DNA from: Methylibium petroleiphilum PM1
GTDB lineage: Bacteria; Pseudomonadota; Gammaproteobacteria; Burkholderiales; Burkholderiaceae_C
Direction: 5' to 3'
NCBI RefSeq assembly: GCF_000015725.1
Contig: NC_008825.1
Coordinates: forward strand, 3,968,001 to 4,032,000
DNA length: 64,000 bases
Positions 25,383 through 34,777 of this stretch are shown piece after piece (position 1 is the stretch's first letter; each line of letters opens with the position of its first letter). The translations under genes were made by a program, and so were the position numbers. Below the pieces are notes generated by a model. That model was not told the origin of the DNA, searched no databases, and was given only the letters and a program-made list of their open reading frames with translations.

Positions 25383-25937
25383 ATGAACACCTCGGCCTTC
25401 ATCGCGCTGGCACTCACGCGTCCCGGCCTCGTGGGCGCGGTCGCGCCGTCCTCGCGGCGGCTGGCGCAGGCCATGGCGTCGCAGATCGGCGATGCCGGCG
25501 CCCTGATCGAGCTCGGCGCGGGCACCGGCGCCGTGACCTCCGCGCTGCGGCACGCCGCGCCTGGAACTCCGCTACTGGCCGTCGAGCTGCAGTCCGATCT
25601 CGCGAGCGGCCTGCGGCGGCGCTTCCCCGACATCGAGGTGGCCTGCGCTCCCGCGCACGAGGTGCTGGCGCGGCATGCGCACGCTCCTGTCGACACGATG
25701 CTGGTCTCGTCGCTGCCGTTCAGAAGCCTGCCCGAGCCGATGCGCAGGACCACGCTGGCGGCATTGCTTCAGTTCATCGAGGCCCACCCGACGCGACGCA
25801 TGGTCCAGTACACCTACCAGCCGCGTGCTCCATTCGAGCTGCCGGCTCGCAGCTCGCTGCGCTGGTCGCTGCGCGACGTGGTGTGGGGCAACCTGCCGCC
25901 CGCAGGCGTCTGGGTGCTGGGCGGCGACGGCGCCTGA
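25383..25937 (+). CDS. SAM-dependent methyltransferase, phospholipid N-methyltransferase-like
   Basis: 184 residues from ATG 25383 (GTG 25371 is an alternative). The N-terminal FIALALTRPGLVGAVAPSSRRLAQAM followed by the SAM-binding ALIELGAGTGAVTSAL resembles PmtA-type phospholipid N-methyltransferases and the KsgA-like fold. VDTMLVSSLPFRSLP is at the motif IV position and RMVQYTYQPRAPF near the end. The actual substrate is unknown. No strong ribosome-binding site precedes either start. Confidence 0.7.
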   Translation: MNTSAFIALALTRPGLVGAVAPSSRRLAQAMASQIGDAGALIELGAGTGAVTSALRHAAPGTPLLAVELQSDLASGLRRRFPDIEVACAPAHEVLARHAHAPVDTMLVSSLPFRSLPEPMRRTTLAALLQFIEAHPTRRMVQYTYQPRAPFELPARSSLRWSLRDVVWGNLPPAGVWVLGGDGA

Positions 25938-25942
25938 AGTGC

Positions 25943-25961
25943 GGCGGTCCGATCGACCGCC
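25943..25961. terminator. Hairpin between convergent genes
   Basis: GGCGGTC / GACCGCC, a 7-bp perfect stem with a 5-nt loop, lies in the 37-bp gap between the convergent methyltransferase and GAF-GGDEF genes. It has no T-run on either side, so it is a weak terminator candidate. Confidence 0.3.
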
Positions 25962-25974
25962 TCGCCGGCAAAGC

Positions 25975-27018
25975 TCACGTCAGACACAGCTCCACGCAAT
26001 TGCGGCCCTGCGCCTTGGCATGGGTGAGGCCACGATGGGCGCGCCGCGTCAACGCGATCGGCTCGATGTCGGCCGCATGCACTGCCACCGCGACGCCTAT
26101 GCTCGCCGTCAACGGCTCGACCACCCAGGGCACCGCGGCCAGGGCGACGCGCATGCGCTCGGCTGCCGCCATCGCACCGCCCGTGTCGGTCGACGGCAGC
26201 AACACGCTGAACTCGCCGGCCCCGCAATGCGCAAGCACGTCATGGCCGCGCAGGCTGCCTTCGAGGCCCTGCGCCGCCTGTCGCAGCGCCTCGTCGCCGA
26301 CCGGGTGGCCGTGCAGATCGTTGAAATGCTTGAAGTGATCCAGATCGACGGCCAGCAGCGCGAGATCGCCTCCATGGCGGCTCCAGCGCGTCCACTCCTG
26401 CGCGAGCCGGCGCTCGAAGGCCGTGCGATTCCACAGGCCGGTCACCTCGTCGGTGTTGCCCTGCAGATCCAGCAAGGCGCTGGCACGGCGCAGCTCGAGT
26501 TGAGCCACCGCCTGTTCGGCCAGCAGGCGCAACGCGTGCTGCTGGCGTGACGACAGGCTGCGCGCGGTCCGATCCAGCACGCACAGCGTGCCGACAGCCC
26601 AGCCCTGAGGCGTGACGAGCGGCGCACCGGCGTAGGTGTGCCATCCGCCGGCCGCGCCGAGCGCCGGATGGGCCGCGAAGCGAGGATCGCCGGCCGGGTC
26701 GGCCAGCAGGAGTCTGTCGTCAGCCTGTTCGATGGCCTGCGCGCAAGGCGCATGGGTGCGAGGTGCACTGTCGCCCTCGAAGCCGGTCTGTGCCTTGAAC
26801 CAGAGGCGGTCCCGATCGACCAGCGAGATCAGCGACGCCTGCGTGTCGCAGATACAGGCCGCGAGCTCGGTGATCGCATCGAACGCCGGCTCCGAACCGG
26901 TCTCGAGGACCCCGTAGCGATAGAGCGCCGCGAGACGCTGCGACTCCGCTTCGGCCGGCGACATCGCGGCACCCGACCACGCGCCAGCGATCGTCGTTCC
27001 AGAGGACACCTGGGCCAT
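25975..27018 (-). CDS. GAF-GGDEF protein with a degenerate GGDEF motif
   Basis: 347 residues from ATG 27018. Residues about 25-175 form a GAF domain (LAACICDTQASLISLVDRDRLWF, GWAVGTLCVLDR). Residues about 185-345 are a GGDEF domain (DEVTGLWNRTAFERRL, LAVDLDHFKHFNDLHGHPVGDEAL). The active-site motif reads GAGEF instead of GG(D/E)EF, losing the metal-binding acidic residue at position three, so cyclic-di-GMP synthesis is doubtful. The DxxxKxxND substrate motif is kept in altered form (DHFKHFND). It may act as a GTP or c-di-GMP sensor, or be inactive. Confidence 0.85.
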   Translation of the reverse strand: MAQVSSGTTIAGAWSGAAMSPAEAESQRLAALYRYGVLETGSEPAFDAITELAACICDTQASLISLVDRDRLWFKAQTGFEGDSAPRTHAPCAQAIEQADDRLLLADPAGDPRFAAHPALGAAGGWHTYAGAPLVTPQGWAVGTLCVLDRTARSLSSRQQHALRLLAEQAVAQLELRRASALLDLQGNTDEVTGLWNRTAFERRLAQEWTRWSRHGGDLALLAVDLDHFKHFNDLHGHPVGDEALRQAAQGLEGSLRGHDVLAHCGAGEFSVLLPSTDTGGAMAAAERMRVALAAVPWVVEPLTASIGVAVAVHAADIEPIALTRRAHRGLTHAKAQGRNCVELCLT

Positions 27019-27146
27019 GAGACTCTCCTCGCTCGCTCGCGCCACCGCCACGGCGGCAGCCCTGCCTTCACGCGACGCCGGCCGATGCGCGGCGTCTACC
27101 CGGGCCGCCCCAACGCGGCCTGCTGCGTGAATGTGTGCCGCGCCGG

Positions 27147-28763
27147 TCAATTCGGCGGCGCCGGCACCGTCCACTTTCTGGTGATCTCGCCGGCGCCGTC
27201 GGCGCTCTCGAGGTGCACGTCGAAACCCCACAGTCGGGCCACGTGCTTGAGCACCTCGGTCGTCTGCTCGTTCAGCGGACGATCGTTGTGCTGGGTGTGA
27301 CGCAGGACCAGCGAGCGATCGCCACGAAGGTTGACGTTCCAGACCTGGATGTTGGGCTCGCGCTGGCCGAGGTCGTACTGGTGCGACAGCGCCTCACGCA
27401 GACGTCGGTAGCCGGACTCATCGTGGATCGCAGAGATCTCGAGCTCGGATTCCTTCTCGTCGTCGAGCACCGCGAACAGCCGCAGCTCGCGCATCAGCCG
27501 CGGCGACAGGTACTGACCGATGAAGCTCTCGTCCTTGAAGTTGCGCATCGCGTGATCGAGCGTGACCAGCCAGTCGGCGCCGGCAATCTCGGGGAACCAG
27601 TGGCGGTCTTCGTCGCTGGGCGATTCGCAGATGCGCTTGAGATCGGTGTACATCGCGAAACCGAGCGCATAGGGGTTGATGCCGCTGAAGGCCGGGTGAC
27701 CGACCGGGGGCTGGTAGATCACGTTGGTATGAGACTTCAGCCACTCGACCATCATGCCGTCGGCCAGGTGGCCGTTGTCGTACATCGTGTTGAGCAGGCG
27801 GTGATGCCAGAAGGTGGCCCACCCTTCGTTCATCACCTGGGTCTGGCGCTGCGGGTAGAAGTACTGCGCCACCTTGCGCACGATGCGCACCACCTCGCGC
27901 TGCCAGGGTTCGAGCAGCGGCGCGTTCTTCTCGATGAAGTACAGCAGGTTCTCCTGCGGCTCGGCCGGGTAGCGCTGCGCGTTGGCTTCCTCGGCAGCAG
28001 GTTCGGCGCGCCGTGGCAGCGTGCGCCACATGTCGTTGACCTGCTGCTGCGCGTAGGCCTCGCGCTCGGCACGGCGCGTCTGTTCCTGCGCCAGCGAAAG
28101 CTTGGTGGGGCGGCGATAGCGGTCCACGCCGTGGTTCATCAAGGCATGGCAGCTGTCGAGCAGATCCTCCACCGCGTCGAGGCCGCGCCGCTCCTCGCAT
28201 TCGGCGATGTAGTTCTTGGCGTAGACCAGGTAGTCGATGATCGACGACGCGTCGGTCCACATGCGGAACAGGTAGTTGCCCTTGAAGAAGCTGTTGTGCC
28301 CGTAGGCGGCGTGCGCGATCACCAGCGCCTGCATCGCCAGCGAGTTCTCCTCCATCAGGTAGCTGATGCAGGGGTTGGAATTGATGACGATCTCGTAGGC
28401 CAGGCCCATGTGGCCGCGACGGTAGTTCTTCTCGGTGGCGATGAACTCCTTGCCGTAGCTCCAGTGCCGGTAGTTCACCGGCATGCCCACCGACGCGTAG
28501 GCGTCCATCATCTGCTCGGCCGTGATGATCTCGAGCTGGTTGGGATAGGTGTCCAGGCCATAGCCCCTCGCCGTCTCGCGGATCACGTCGTGGTATTGGT
28601 CGATCAGCTCGAAGGTCCAGTCGCTCGAGCTCGGCAACGACGTCTTGGCCCGCGGACTCGCGACGATGTCGCTCGCAGCGCGGACGCGCCCCACCGCCGG
28701 CACGTCGGACTCGGTGAACAGGTCGGGTGTCGCAACCGACGCCGCCTCTCGCTTGCGTGTCAT
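27147..28763 (-). CDS. spoVR: SpoVR family protein
   Basis: 538 residues. Conserved SpoVR blocks are clear: DWTFELIDQYHDVIRETARG, PVNYRHWSYGKEF, GHMGLAYEIVINSNPCISYL, HAAYGHNSFFKGNYLF and QTQVMNEGWATFWHHRLL. The many conserved His and Glu suggest a metal-binding enzyme, but no activity is established. In enterics the homologue (YcgB) is a stationary-phase protein. It is the last gene of the yeaG-yeaH-spoVR operon, 25 bp after yeaH; the three genes usually travel together. Confidence 0.95.
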   Translation of the reverse strand: MTRKREAASVATPDLFTESDVPAVGRVRAASDIVASPRAKTSLPSSSDWTFELIDQYHDVIRETARGYGLDTYPNQLEIITAEQMMDAYASVGMPVNYRHWSYGKEFIATEKNYRRGHMGLAYEIVINSNPCISYLMEENSLAMQALVIAHAAYGHNSFFKGNYLFRMWTDASSIIDYLVYAKNYIAECEERRGLDAVEDLLDSCHALMNHGVDRYRRPTKLSLAQEQTRRAEREAYAQQQVNDMWRTLPRRAEPAAEEANAQRYPAEPQENLLYFIEKNAPLLEPWQREVVRIVRKVAQYFYPQRQTQVMNEGWATFWHHRLLNTMYDNGHLADGMMVEWLKSHTNVIYQPPVGHPAFSGINPYALGFAMYTDLKRICESPSDEDRHWFPEIAGADWLVTLDHAMRNFKDESFIGQYLSPRLMRELRLFAVLDDEKESELEISAIHDESGYRRLREALSHQYDLGQREPNIQVWNVNLRGDRSLVLRHTQHNDRPLNEQTTEVLKHVARLWGFDVHLESADGAGEITRKWTVPAPPN

Positions 28764-28788
28764 GACGACTCCTTGCCCGGCCAAACGC

Positions 28789-30099
28789 TCATGTCGCGCC
28801 CTCCTTCTTGAACAGATCACGAAAGACGGGGTAGATCTGCGAAGGCTCGAGCACCTTGCGCATCGCGAAGTGCGGGTTCGTCCGGGCGACCTGTGCGTAC
28901 TCTTCCCACAGGTTCTGCTCGGGTTCGGCCACCTGCACGTAGGCGAAGTAGCGGCACAGCGGCAGCAATTGCGTGGACACGATCTCGCGGCAGCGGCCGC
29001 TGTCGTGATGCCAGTTGTCGCCGTCGCTGGCCTGCGCACCGTAGATGTTCCACTCGCTGGTCGGGTAGCGTGCGCGGACGATCTCCTCCATCAACACCAG
29101 GGCGCTGGAGACCACGGTACCGCCGGTTTCGGTCGAGTGGAAGAAGCCTTCTTCGTCGACCTCCTGCGCCTGCGTGTGATGGCGGATGAAGACCACGTCG
29201 ATCTTCTCGTAGTGGCGCGTCAGGAACAGGTAGAGCAGGATGAAGAAGCGCTTCGACAGGTCCTTGCGCGCTTCGTCCATCGAGCCCGACACGTCCATCA
29301 GGCAGAACATCACCGCCTTGGTGGTGGGAACCGGCACCTTGACGCGGCTGCGAAAGCGCAAGTCGATCGGGTCGAGGAAGGGGATGCGTGCGACCTTCTG
29401 GCGCAGCAGCTCGATGCGGCCCTCCAGGTCCTTGATCTCGCGCTGCCGCAAGGCATGGCCCGGGTCGAGGTCGACGCCGCCGGTGTCGAGCCGCGAACGC
29501 TGCTTCAGGCTCGCGAGCTGGGCCTCCAGGTGCCGCAGCTCTCGTCGCGCATCGGCGCCGAGCGCGATGCGTCGGCCGATCGCGCCGCGCATCGAACGCA
29601 CCACGTGCAGATTGCTCTGCGTGCCGTCGCTGGTGAAGCCGGCTCGCTGGTTCTTGAACTCTGGTGTTTCGGCCAGCTGCGTCTTCACGAGGTTGGGCAG
29701 TGCCAGGTCGTCGAAGAAGACCTGCATGAACTCTTCCTTGCTCAGGTGGAAGACGAAGTCGTCCTCGCCCTCGCCCGAGTCGCTGGCCTGCGACCCGCCG
29801 CCCTGCCCGCCGCCGCCCTCGGGTCGCTTGATGCGGTCGCCGCGCACGTACTCCTTGTTGCCCGGATGCACCATCTCGCGCTTGCCGCCGGAACCGTGCC
29901 CGAACAGCGGCTCGGAGACGTCGCGCTTGGGCAGCGTGATGTCCTCGCCTTGCTCGATGTCGCGGATGCCGCGGCCGCTGACCGCCTTGCGCACGGCCTC
30001 TCGAATCTGCGCCTTGTGTCGGCGCAGGAAACGCTCGCGGTTGCCGATCGACTTGTTCTTGCCTGCGAGCCTGCGATCGATGATCTGCTGAAGCGCCAT
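28789..30099 (-). CDS. yeaH: DUF444 / von Willebrand-like protein YeaH
   Basis: 436 residues. N-terminal QQIIDRRLAGKNKSIGNRERFLRRH, a glycine-rich linker (RPEGGGGQGGGSQ, residues about 95-110) and a C-terminal VWA-like part with the MIDAS-type motif MFCLMDVSGSMDEARKDLSKRF. It is the usual partner of the YeaG kinase in stress and nitrogen-starvation responses. The start is 71 bp after the yeaG stop. Confidence 0.94.
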   Translation of the reverse strand: MALQQIIDRRLAGKNKSIGNRERFLRRHKAQIREAVRKAVSGRGIRDIEQGEDITLPKRDVSEPLFGHGSGGKREMVHPGNKEYVRGDRIKRPEGGGGQGGGSQASDSGEGEDDFVFHLSKEEFMQVFFDDLALPNLVKTQLAETPEFKNQRAGFTSDGTQSNLHVVRSMRGAIGRRIALGADARRELRHLEAQLASLKQRSRLDTGGVDLDPGHALRQREIKDLEGRIELLRQKVARIPFLDPIDLRFRSRVKVPVPTTKAVMFCLMDVSGSMDEARKDLSKRFFILLYLFLTRHYEKIDVVFIRHHTQAQEVDEEGFFHSTETGGTVVSSALVLMEEIVRARYPTSEWNIYGAQASDGDNWHHDSGRCREIVSTQLLPLCRYFAYVQVAEPEQNLWEEYAQVARTNPHFAMRKVLEPSQIYPVFRDLFKKEGAT

Positions 30100-30170
30100 G
30101 CGTTGTGCTCGAAGTGGAGGTCGCTGTCAGCGCCTGGGGCGACGACGCTGCTCGCGTTTCCCAGCTTTCA

Positions 30171-32093
30171 TCATGAACTCTTTCTCACACGCAGGTACCA
30201 CTCGCACAGCAGGCGCACCTGCTTGGGCGTGTAGCCCTTCTGCACCATGCGGTTCACGAAGTCCTCGTGCTTCTTCGCCTCGTCGGCACTGGCTTTCGCG
30301 TTGAAGCTGATCACCGGCAGCAGTTCCTCGGTGTTCGAGAACATCTTCTTCTCGATCACCGTGCGCAGCTTCTCGTAGCTCGTCCACAACGGGTTGTTGC
30401 CGGCATTGTTGGCACGGGCGCGCAGCACGAAGTTGACGATCTCGTTGCGGAAGTCCTTCGGGTTGGCGATGCCCGCCGGCTTCTCGATCTTCTCGAGCTC
30501 GGCGTTCAACGAGCCCCGGTCGAACACCTCGCCGGTGTCGGTGTCACGGTACTCCTGGTCCTGGATCCAGTAGTCGGCGTAGGTCACGTAGCGGTCGAAG
30601 ATGTTCTGGCCGTACTCGGAGTAGCTCTCGAGGTAGGCGGTCTGGATCTCCTTGCCGATGAACTCGGCGTAGCGCGCCGCCAGGAACTCCTTGATGAAGC
30701 CGAGGTACTTCTGCTCGGTCTCGGTGGGGAACTGCTCGCGCTCGATCTGCTGCTCCAGCACGTACATCAGATGCACCGGGTTCGCTGCGACTTCCGACGA
30801 GTCGAAGTTGAACACCTTGGACAGGATCTTGAAGGCAAAGCGCGTCGAGATGCCGCTCATGCCCTCGTCGACGCCGGCGTAGTCGCGGTACTCCTGGTAG
30901 CTCTTGGCCTTGGGATCGGTGTCCTTGAGGCTCTCACCGTCATAGACCAGCGCCTTGCTGAACAGCGAAGAGTTCTCCGGCTCCTTCAGGCGCGACAGCA
31001 CCGCGAACTGCGCCATCATCTTCAATGTGCCGGGCGCGCACTTCGCCTCGCTGAGCGAGGAGCCTCGAATCAGCTTGTCGTAGATCTTGATCTCTTCAGT
31101 GATGCGCAGGCAGTACGGCACCTTGACGATGTAGATGCGGTCGAGGAAGGCTTCGTTGTTCTTGTTGTTGCGGAAGGTCTTCCACTCGCTCTCGTTGCTG
31201 TGCGCGAGGATGATGCCGTCGAAGGGGATCGCGCCGAAACCCTCGGTCCCCTTGTAGTTGCCTTCCTGGGTCGCCGTCAGCAGCGGGTGCAGCACCTTGA
31301 TCGGCGCCTTGAACATCTCGACGAACTCGAGCAGACCCTGGTTGGCCAGGCACAGGCCGCCGGAGTAGCTGTAGGCGTCGGGATCGTCCTGTGCATAGGT
31401 CTCGAGCTTGCGGATGTCGACCTTGCCGACCAGCGAGCTGATGTCCTGGTTGTTCTCGTCGCCCGGCTCGGTCTTGGCAACGCCGACCTGCTTCAGGATC
31501 GACGGATAGCGCTTCACGACTCTGAACTGTCGGATGTCGCCGCCGTACTCGTCGAGCCGTTTCACGGCCCAGGGCGACAGGATGCGGTTCAAATAGCGCC
31601 GCGGGATGCCGTACTCCTTCTCCAGGATGGGGCCGTCCTCGGCCATGTCGAACAGGCCGAGCGGCGATTCGTTCACCGGCGAGCCCTTGATGGCGTAGAA
31701 CGGCACTTCCTGCATCAGGTGCTTCAGCCGTTCGGCGATCGAACTCTTGCCGCCGCCCACCGGTCCCAGCAGGTAGAGGATCTGCTTCTTCTCCTCGAGC
31801 CCCTGCGCCGCGTGGCGGAAGTAGGAGACGACCTGTTCGATCGAATCTTCCATGCCGTAGAACTCGGCGAAGGCCGGATAGCGCTTGATCACCTTGTTCG
31901 CGAACAGGCGCGACATGCGCGGATCGTTGCGGGTGTCCACGAGTTCGGGTTCGCCGATGGCCTTGAGCATGCGCTCGGCCGCCGTGGCATAGGCCACCGG
32001 CTCACGCCGGCAGATGTCGAGGTACTCCTCGAGCGTGAACTCTTCCTCGCGGCTGCGCTCGTAGCGCGCTGCAAAGCTGCTGATCACATCCAT
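30171..32093 (-). CDS. yeaG: PrkA-type serine protein kinase YeaG
   Basis: 640 residues from ATG 32093 (MDVISSFAARYERSREEEFT), chosen because family members begin at this point. The N-terminal AAA-like PrkA domain has Walker A LLGPVGGGKSSIAERLKHLM and GSPVNESPLGLFD; the C-terminal kinase-like domain follows (ISTRFAFKILSKVFN, FIKEFLAARYAEFIGKEIQ). YeaG/PrkA kinases act in stationary-phase and starvation adaptation. In E. coli the operon is RpoS/NtrC-dependent; I looked for a sigma-54 site upstream and did not find one. Confidence 0.95.
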   Translation of the reverse strand: MDVISSFAARYERSREEEFTLEEYLDICRREPVAYATAAERMLKAIGEPELVDTRNDPRMSRLFANKVIKRYPAFAEFYGMEDSIEQVVSYFRHAAQGLEEKKQILYLLGPVGGGKSSIAERLKHLMQEVPFYAIKGSPVNESPLGLFDMAEDGPILEKEYGIPRRYLNRILSPWAVKRLDEYGGDIRQFRVVKRYPSILKQVGVAKTEPGDENNQDISSLVGKVDIRKLETYAQDDPDAYSYSGGLCLANQGLLEFVEMFKAPIKVLHPLLTATQEGNYKGTEGFGAIPFDGIILAHSNESEWKTFRNNKNNEAFLDRIYIVKVPYCLRITEEIKIYDKLIRGSSLSEAKCAPGTLKMMAQFAVLSRLKEPENSSLFSKALVYDGESLKDTDPKAKSYQEYRDYAGVDEGMSGISTRFAFKILSKVFNFDSSEVAANPVHLMYVLEQQIEREQFPTETEQKYLGFIKEFLAARYAEFIGKEIQTAYLESYSEYGQNIFDRYVTYADYWIQDQEYRDTDTGEVFDRGSLNAELEKIEKPAGIANPKDFRNEIVNFVLRARANNAGNNPLWTSYEKLRTVIEKKMFSNTEELLPVISFNAKASADEAKKHEDFVNRMVQKGYTPKQVRLLCEWYLRVRKSS

Positions 32094-32478
32094 CACGTCC
32101 TCCGTTCCAGATTCGGGAGGCGGCGTCGCCACGTGGTCGGCCTGTCACCGGAGAGATCTCGGCTGGCCACTGTGCAGCGCTGCCTGCGGTTATCGATCAA
32201 GCGGTCTCGACGATCATGCATCCTTGTCTGGTGCGACGACAACAATACGAGGCACTTTCCGGGTCAATTGCAGGAATCGAGCCCTGCCACCGACTGTGCA
32301 AATAGCATGCCCCTTTCCGCCGCAATCCGCCAGTCATGGCGTGGGAGCCCTGCCGCGGGGAAGTGGTTCCCCCGATGAACGTGACGGCGCATGCCCGTTC
32401 AACGCCCGAGTGCGGGCAACGGTTCACCGTGCGCGGCGCAGGCGCAAGACGCCTGCGAACACGCGCCGGCGGCCGCCC
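32094..32478. other. 385-bp gap between yeaG and parB, no gene seen
   Basis: Upstream of yeaG and downstream of parB, both on the minus strand. It should hold the yeaG operon promoter. I found no credible coding sequence and no sigma-54 element. An 8-bp hairpin (CGCAGGCG / CGCCTGCG, 32437-32457) lies 22 bp past the parB stop and may mark the end of that transcript, though without a U-run. Confidence 0.5.
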
Positions 32479-33390
32479 TCAGCCAGCGGCCGGACCGCGC
32501 AGCTTGTCGAGCAGTCCCGACAACTCGTCGAGCGAGCCGAAGGCGATGGCCACCTCGCCCTGCTCGCCGCGCTTGCTGCGCTTCTTGACGCGGATCTCGA
32601 CCGCCGCCGTCAGAACGTCGGCCAACTCTTCCTCCAGACGCACGATGTCACGCGACTTGGCCTGCTGGCCGCGCAACAGCTGTGTCTGGCGACCACCGGC
32701 CGTCGCGCGAGCCACCAGCTTCTCGGCATCGCGCACCGTCAGCTTCTTCGCGGCAATCTCGTGAGCCGCGGTCACCTGCTGGGCCCGCTCGAGCACCAGC
32801 AAGGCCCGTGCATGCCCCATGTCGAGGTCGCCGGCCATCAGCATCTGCTGCACCGGCTCGGCCAAGTTGAGCAGCCGCAGCAGGTTGCTCGCGGCGCTGC
32901 GTGAACGGCCGACCGCCTGCGCGGCCTGCTCGTGCGTCAGACCGAATTCGTCGGTCAGACGCCGCAGGCCCTGCGCCTCCTCGAGCGGATTCAGGTCCTC
33001 GCGCTGCATGTTCTCGATCAGCGCCATGACCGCGGCCGACTCGTCGGACACGTCCTTCACGAGCACCGGCACCTCGCTCAGACCGGCCAGCTTGGCAGCC
33101 CGGCTGCGGCGTTCGCCGGCGATGATCTCGTAGCGGCCGAGCGCGGCTTCGCCGACCGGGCGGACGAGGATCGGCTGCATCACGCCCTGGCTGCGGATGC
33201 TTTCGGCCAGCTCGTAGAGCGAACCTTCGTCCATGCGCGTGCGCGGCTGGTACTTGCCTGCCTGCAGCTGGCTCAGCTTCAGTGTCGTGGGCAGGCCGTC
33301 GCCGGCCGGCTGCGCTGGTGCGTCCTGTGCCTTGGGCCCGAGTAGCGCTTCGAGGCCGAGGCCGAGGCCCTTGGGTTTCTTGGTGACCAT
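32479..33390 (-). CDS. parB: Chromosome partitioning protein ParB
   Basis: 303 residues from ATG 33390. Basic N-terminus with KKPKGLGLGLEALLG, which in ParB proteins stimulates ParA; then the ParB/Srx core LKLSQLQAGKYQPR, YEIIAGERRSRAAKLAG (the CTP-binding GERRxRA box) and ALIENMQREDLNPLEEA. The helix-turn-helix is GLTHEQAAQAVGRSRSAASNLLRLL. It binds parS; two sites lie 2.8 and 4.0 kb upstream, in rsmG and mnmG. A short hydrolase gene separates it from parA. Confidence 0.96.
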   Translation of the reverse strand: MVTKKPKGLGLGLEALLGPKAQDAPAQPAGDGLPTTLKLSQLQAGKYQPRTRMDEGSLYELAESIRSQGVMQPILVRPVGEAALGRYEIIAGERRSRAAKLAGLSEVPVLVKDVSDESAAVMALIENMQREDLNPLEEAQGLRRLTDEFGLTHEQAAQAVGRSRSAASNLLRLLNLAEPVQQMLMAGDLDMGHARALLVLERAQQVTAAHEIAAKKLTVRDAEKLVARATAGGRQTQLLRGQQAKSRDIVRLEEELADVLTAAVEIRVKKRSKRGEQGEVAIAFGSLDELSGLLDKLRGPAAG

Positions 33391-33445
33391 GTCGATCATT
33401 CTCACCGAGCCGGCCACCGTCGGCGCATCGCGTGCGGCGTGGGGC

Positions 33446-33991
33446 TCAGCCCGTGCGCAGCGAGATCAGCAGTTGATGACCCGCATCCCAGTCGCCCAGG
33501 CCGGATTCGCTGTTGAGGTGGCCGACCGCTCCGGCCACGACCAGGGTCGCGCCCCAGTCCTGCGCCATCGTGCCGGCGCGCTGCGGGGCGCAGTACGGAT
33601 CATCGGTGCTGATCACCACCGTGGCTGCAAACGGCAGGCGCCGGCGCGGCACCGGTCGCCAGGAATGGAGCTGCGGCGGCATGTCTTCGCGCTCGGTGTC
33701 GGGGGGGCCGACGAGCAGCGCGCCGCGCACGCGGTCAGCCTGCTGCGTGTGTGCAGCCCAGGCGGCGACCAGCTGGCAACCCAGGCTGTGGGCGACGAGC
33801 CAGCACGGCTGCGGGGCCGCCAGCAGCACCTCCTCGAGGCGGGCCATCCAATCGCCTCGGCGCGGCCACTGCCAGTCGTCCTGTTCGACGCGGCGGTAGC
33901 CGTGGCGCCGCTCCCAGCGCGTCTGCCAGTGGTCGGCATCGGAGTTCTGCCAACCAGGCAGCACCAGCACGGAGGAGGAGGTGTCGGGCAT
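33446..33991 (-). CDS. RBBP9/YdeN-family serine hydrolase
   Basis: 181 residues. SVLVLPGWQNSDADHWQTRWE at the N-terminus and CWLVAHSLGCQLVAAWA with the nucleophile elbow serine are typical of the RBBP9/YdeN alpha/beta-hydrolase family; the C-terminal GHLNSESGLGDWDAG supplies the catalytic His. Substrate unknown. It lies between parA (9 bp downstream of its stop) and parB, an arrangement often seen in Burkholderiales, probably as part of one transcript. Confidence 0.88.
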   Translation of the reverse strand: MPDTSSSVLVLPGWQNSDADHWQTRWERRHGYRRVEQDDWQWPRRGDWMARLEEVLLAAPQPCWLVAHSLGCQLVAAWAAHTQQADRVRGALLVGPPDTEREDMPPQLHSWRPVPRRRLPFAATVVISTDDPYCAPQRAGTMAQDWGATLVVAGAVGHLNSESGLGDWDAGHQLLISLRTG

Positions 33992-34000
33992 GCTCGACCC

Positions 34001-34774
34001 TCAGCGCAGACTGGCGAGGCGCTTCACCATCTCGTTGGCGAACTGCACAAAGGCCTGGGCGCCCTTCGACTGCCCGTCGAACACGACGCCCGGCACGCCG
34101 TAGCTCGGCGCTTCGGCCAGGCGCACGTTGCGCGGGATCACGGTGTCGAACACCTTGTCGCCGAAGTGCGCCTTGAGCTGCTCGCTCACCTGCTGCTGCA
34201 GCGTGATGCGCGGATCGAACATCACGCGCAGCAGACCGATGATCTGCAGCGAGGGGTTGAGGTTGGCGTGCACCTGCTTGATGGTGTTCACCAGGTCGGA
34301 CAGGCCTTCGAGCGCGAAATACTCGCACTGCATCGGCACCACCACGCCGTGCGCCGAGCACAGGCCGTTGAGCGTCAGCAGGCTCAACGAAGGCGGGCAA
34401 TCGATCAACACGAAGTCGTACTCACCGTCGACGGCGGCCAGCGCGGTCTTGAGCCGCTGGTCGCGGCGTTCGAGGGCCACCAGCTCGACTTCGGCGCCCG
34501 CCAGCTCGCGGTTGGCGCCGAGGACGTCGTAGCCGCCCTTCTCGGAGCGGCGGCGCGCCTCGGCGATCGAGGCGGATTCGAGCAGCACATCGTAGACCGA
34601 GAGCTCCAGCGTGCGCTTGTCGATGCCCGAGCCCATGGTGGCGTTGCCCTGGGGGTCGAGGTCGACGACCAGCGTGCGCTGGCCGATCAGCGCGAGGCCG
34701 GCGGCCAGGTTGACGGTGGTGGTCGTCTTGCCGACGCCGCCCTTTTGGTTCGCGATGCAGAAGATCTTGGCCAT
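34001..34774 (-). CDS. parA: Chromosome partitioning ATPase ParA
   Basis: 257 residues, a small Soj-type ParA without an N-terminal helix-turn-helix, as expected for the chromosomal type. Deviant Walker A KGGVGKTTTTVNLA, Walker A' VVDLDPQGNATMG and Walker B FVLIDCPPSLSLLTLNGL are intact. With ParB and parS it segregates the origin region. The toxin-antitoxin pair directly upstream is not normally part of this operon. Confidence 0.96.
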   Translation of the reverse strand: MAKIFCIANQKGGVGKTTTTVNLAAGLALIGQRTLVVDLDPQGNATMGSGIDKRTLELSVYDVLLESASIAEARRRSEKGGYDVLGANRELAGAEVELVALERRDQRLKTALAAVDGEYDFVLIDCPPSLSLLTLNGLCSAHGVVVPMQCEYFALEGLSDLVNTIKQVHANLNPSLQIIGLLRVMFDPRITLQQQVSEQLKAHFGDKVFDTVIPRNVRLAEAPSYGVPGVVFDGQSKGAQAFVQFANEMVKRLASLR

Positions 34775-34777
34775 GAC

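Noticed and set aside
32197-32427. Small minus-strand open frame in the yeaG-parB gap
   Set aside because: No ribosome-binding site, atypical composition, no recognisable motif; not supported as a gene.
32094-32478. Sigma-54 promoter for the yeaG operon
   Set aside because: Expected by analogy with enterics, but no TGGCA-N7-TTGC-type pair with correct spacing was found on the minus strand.
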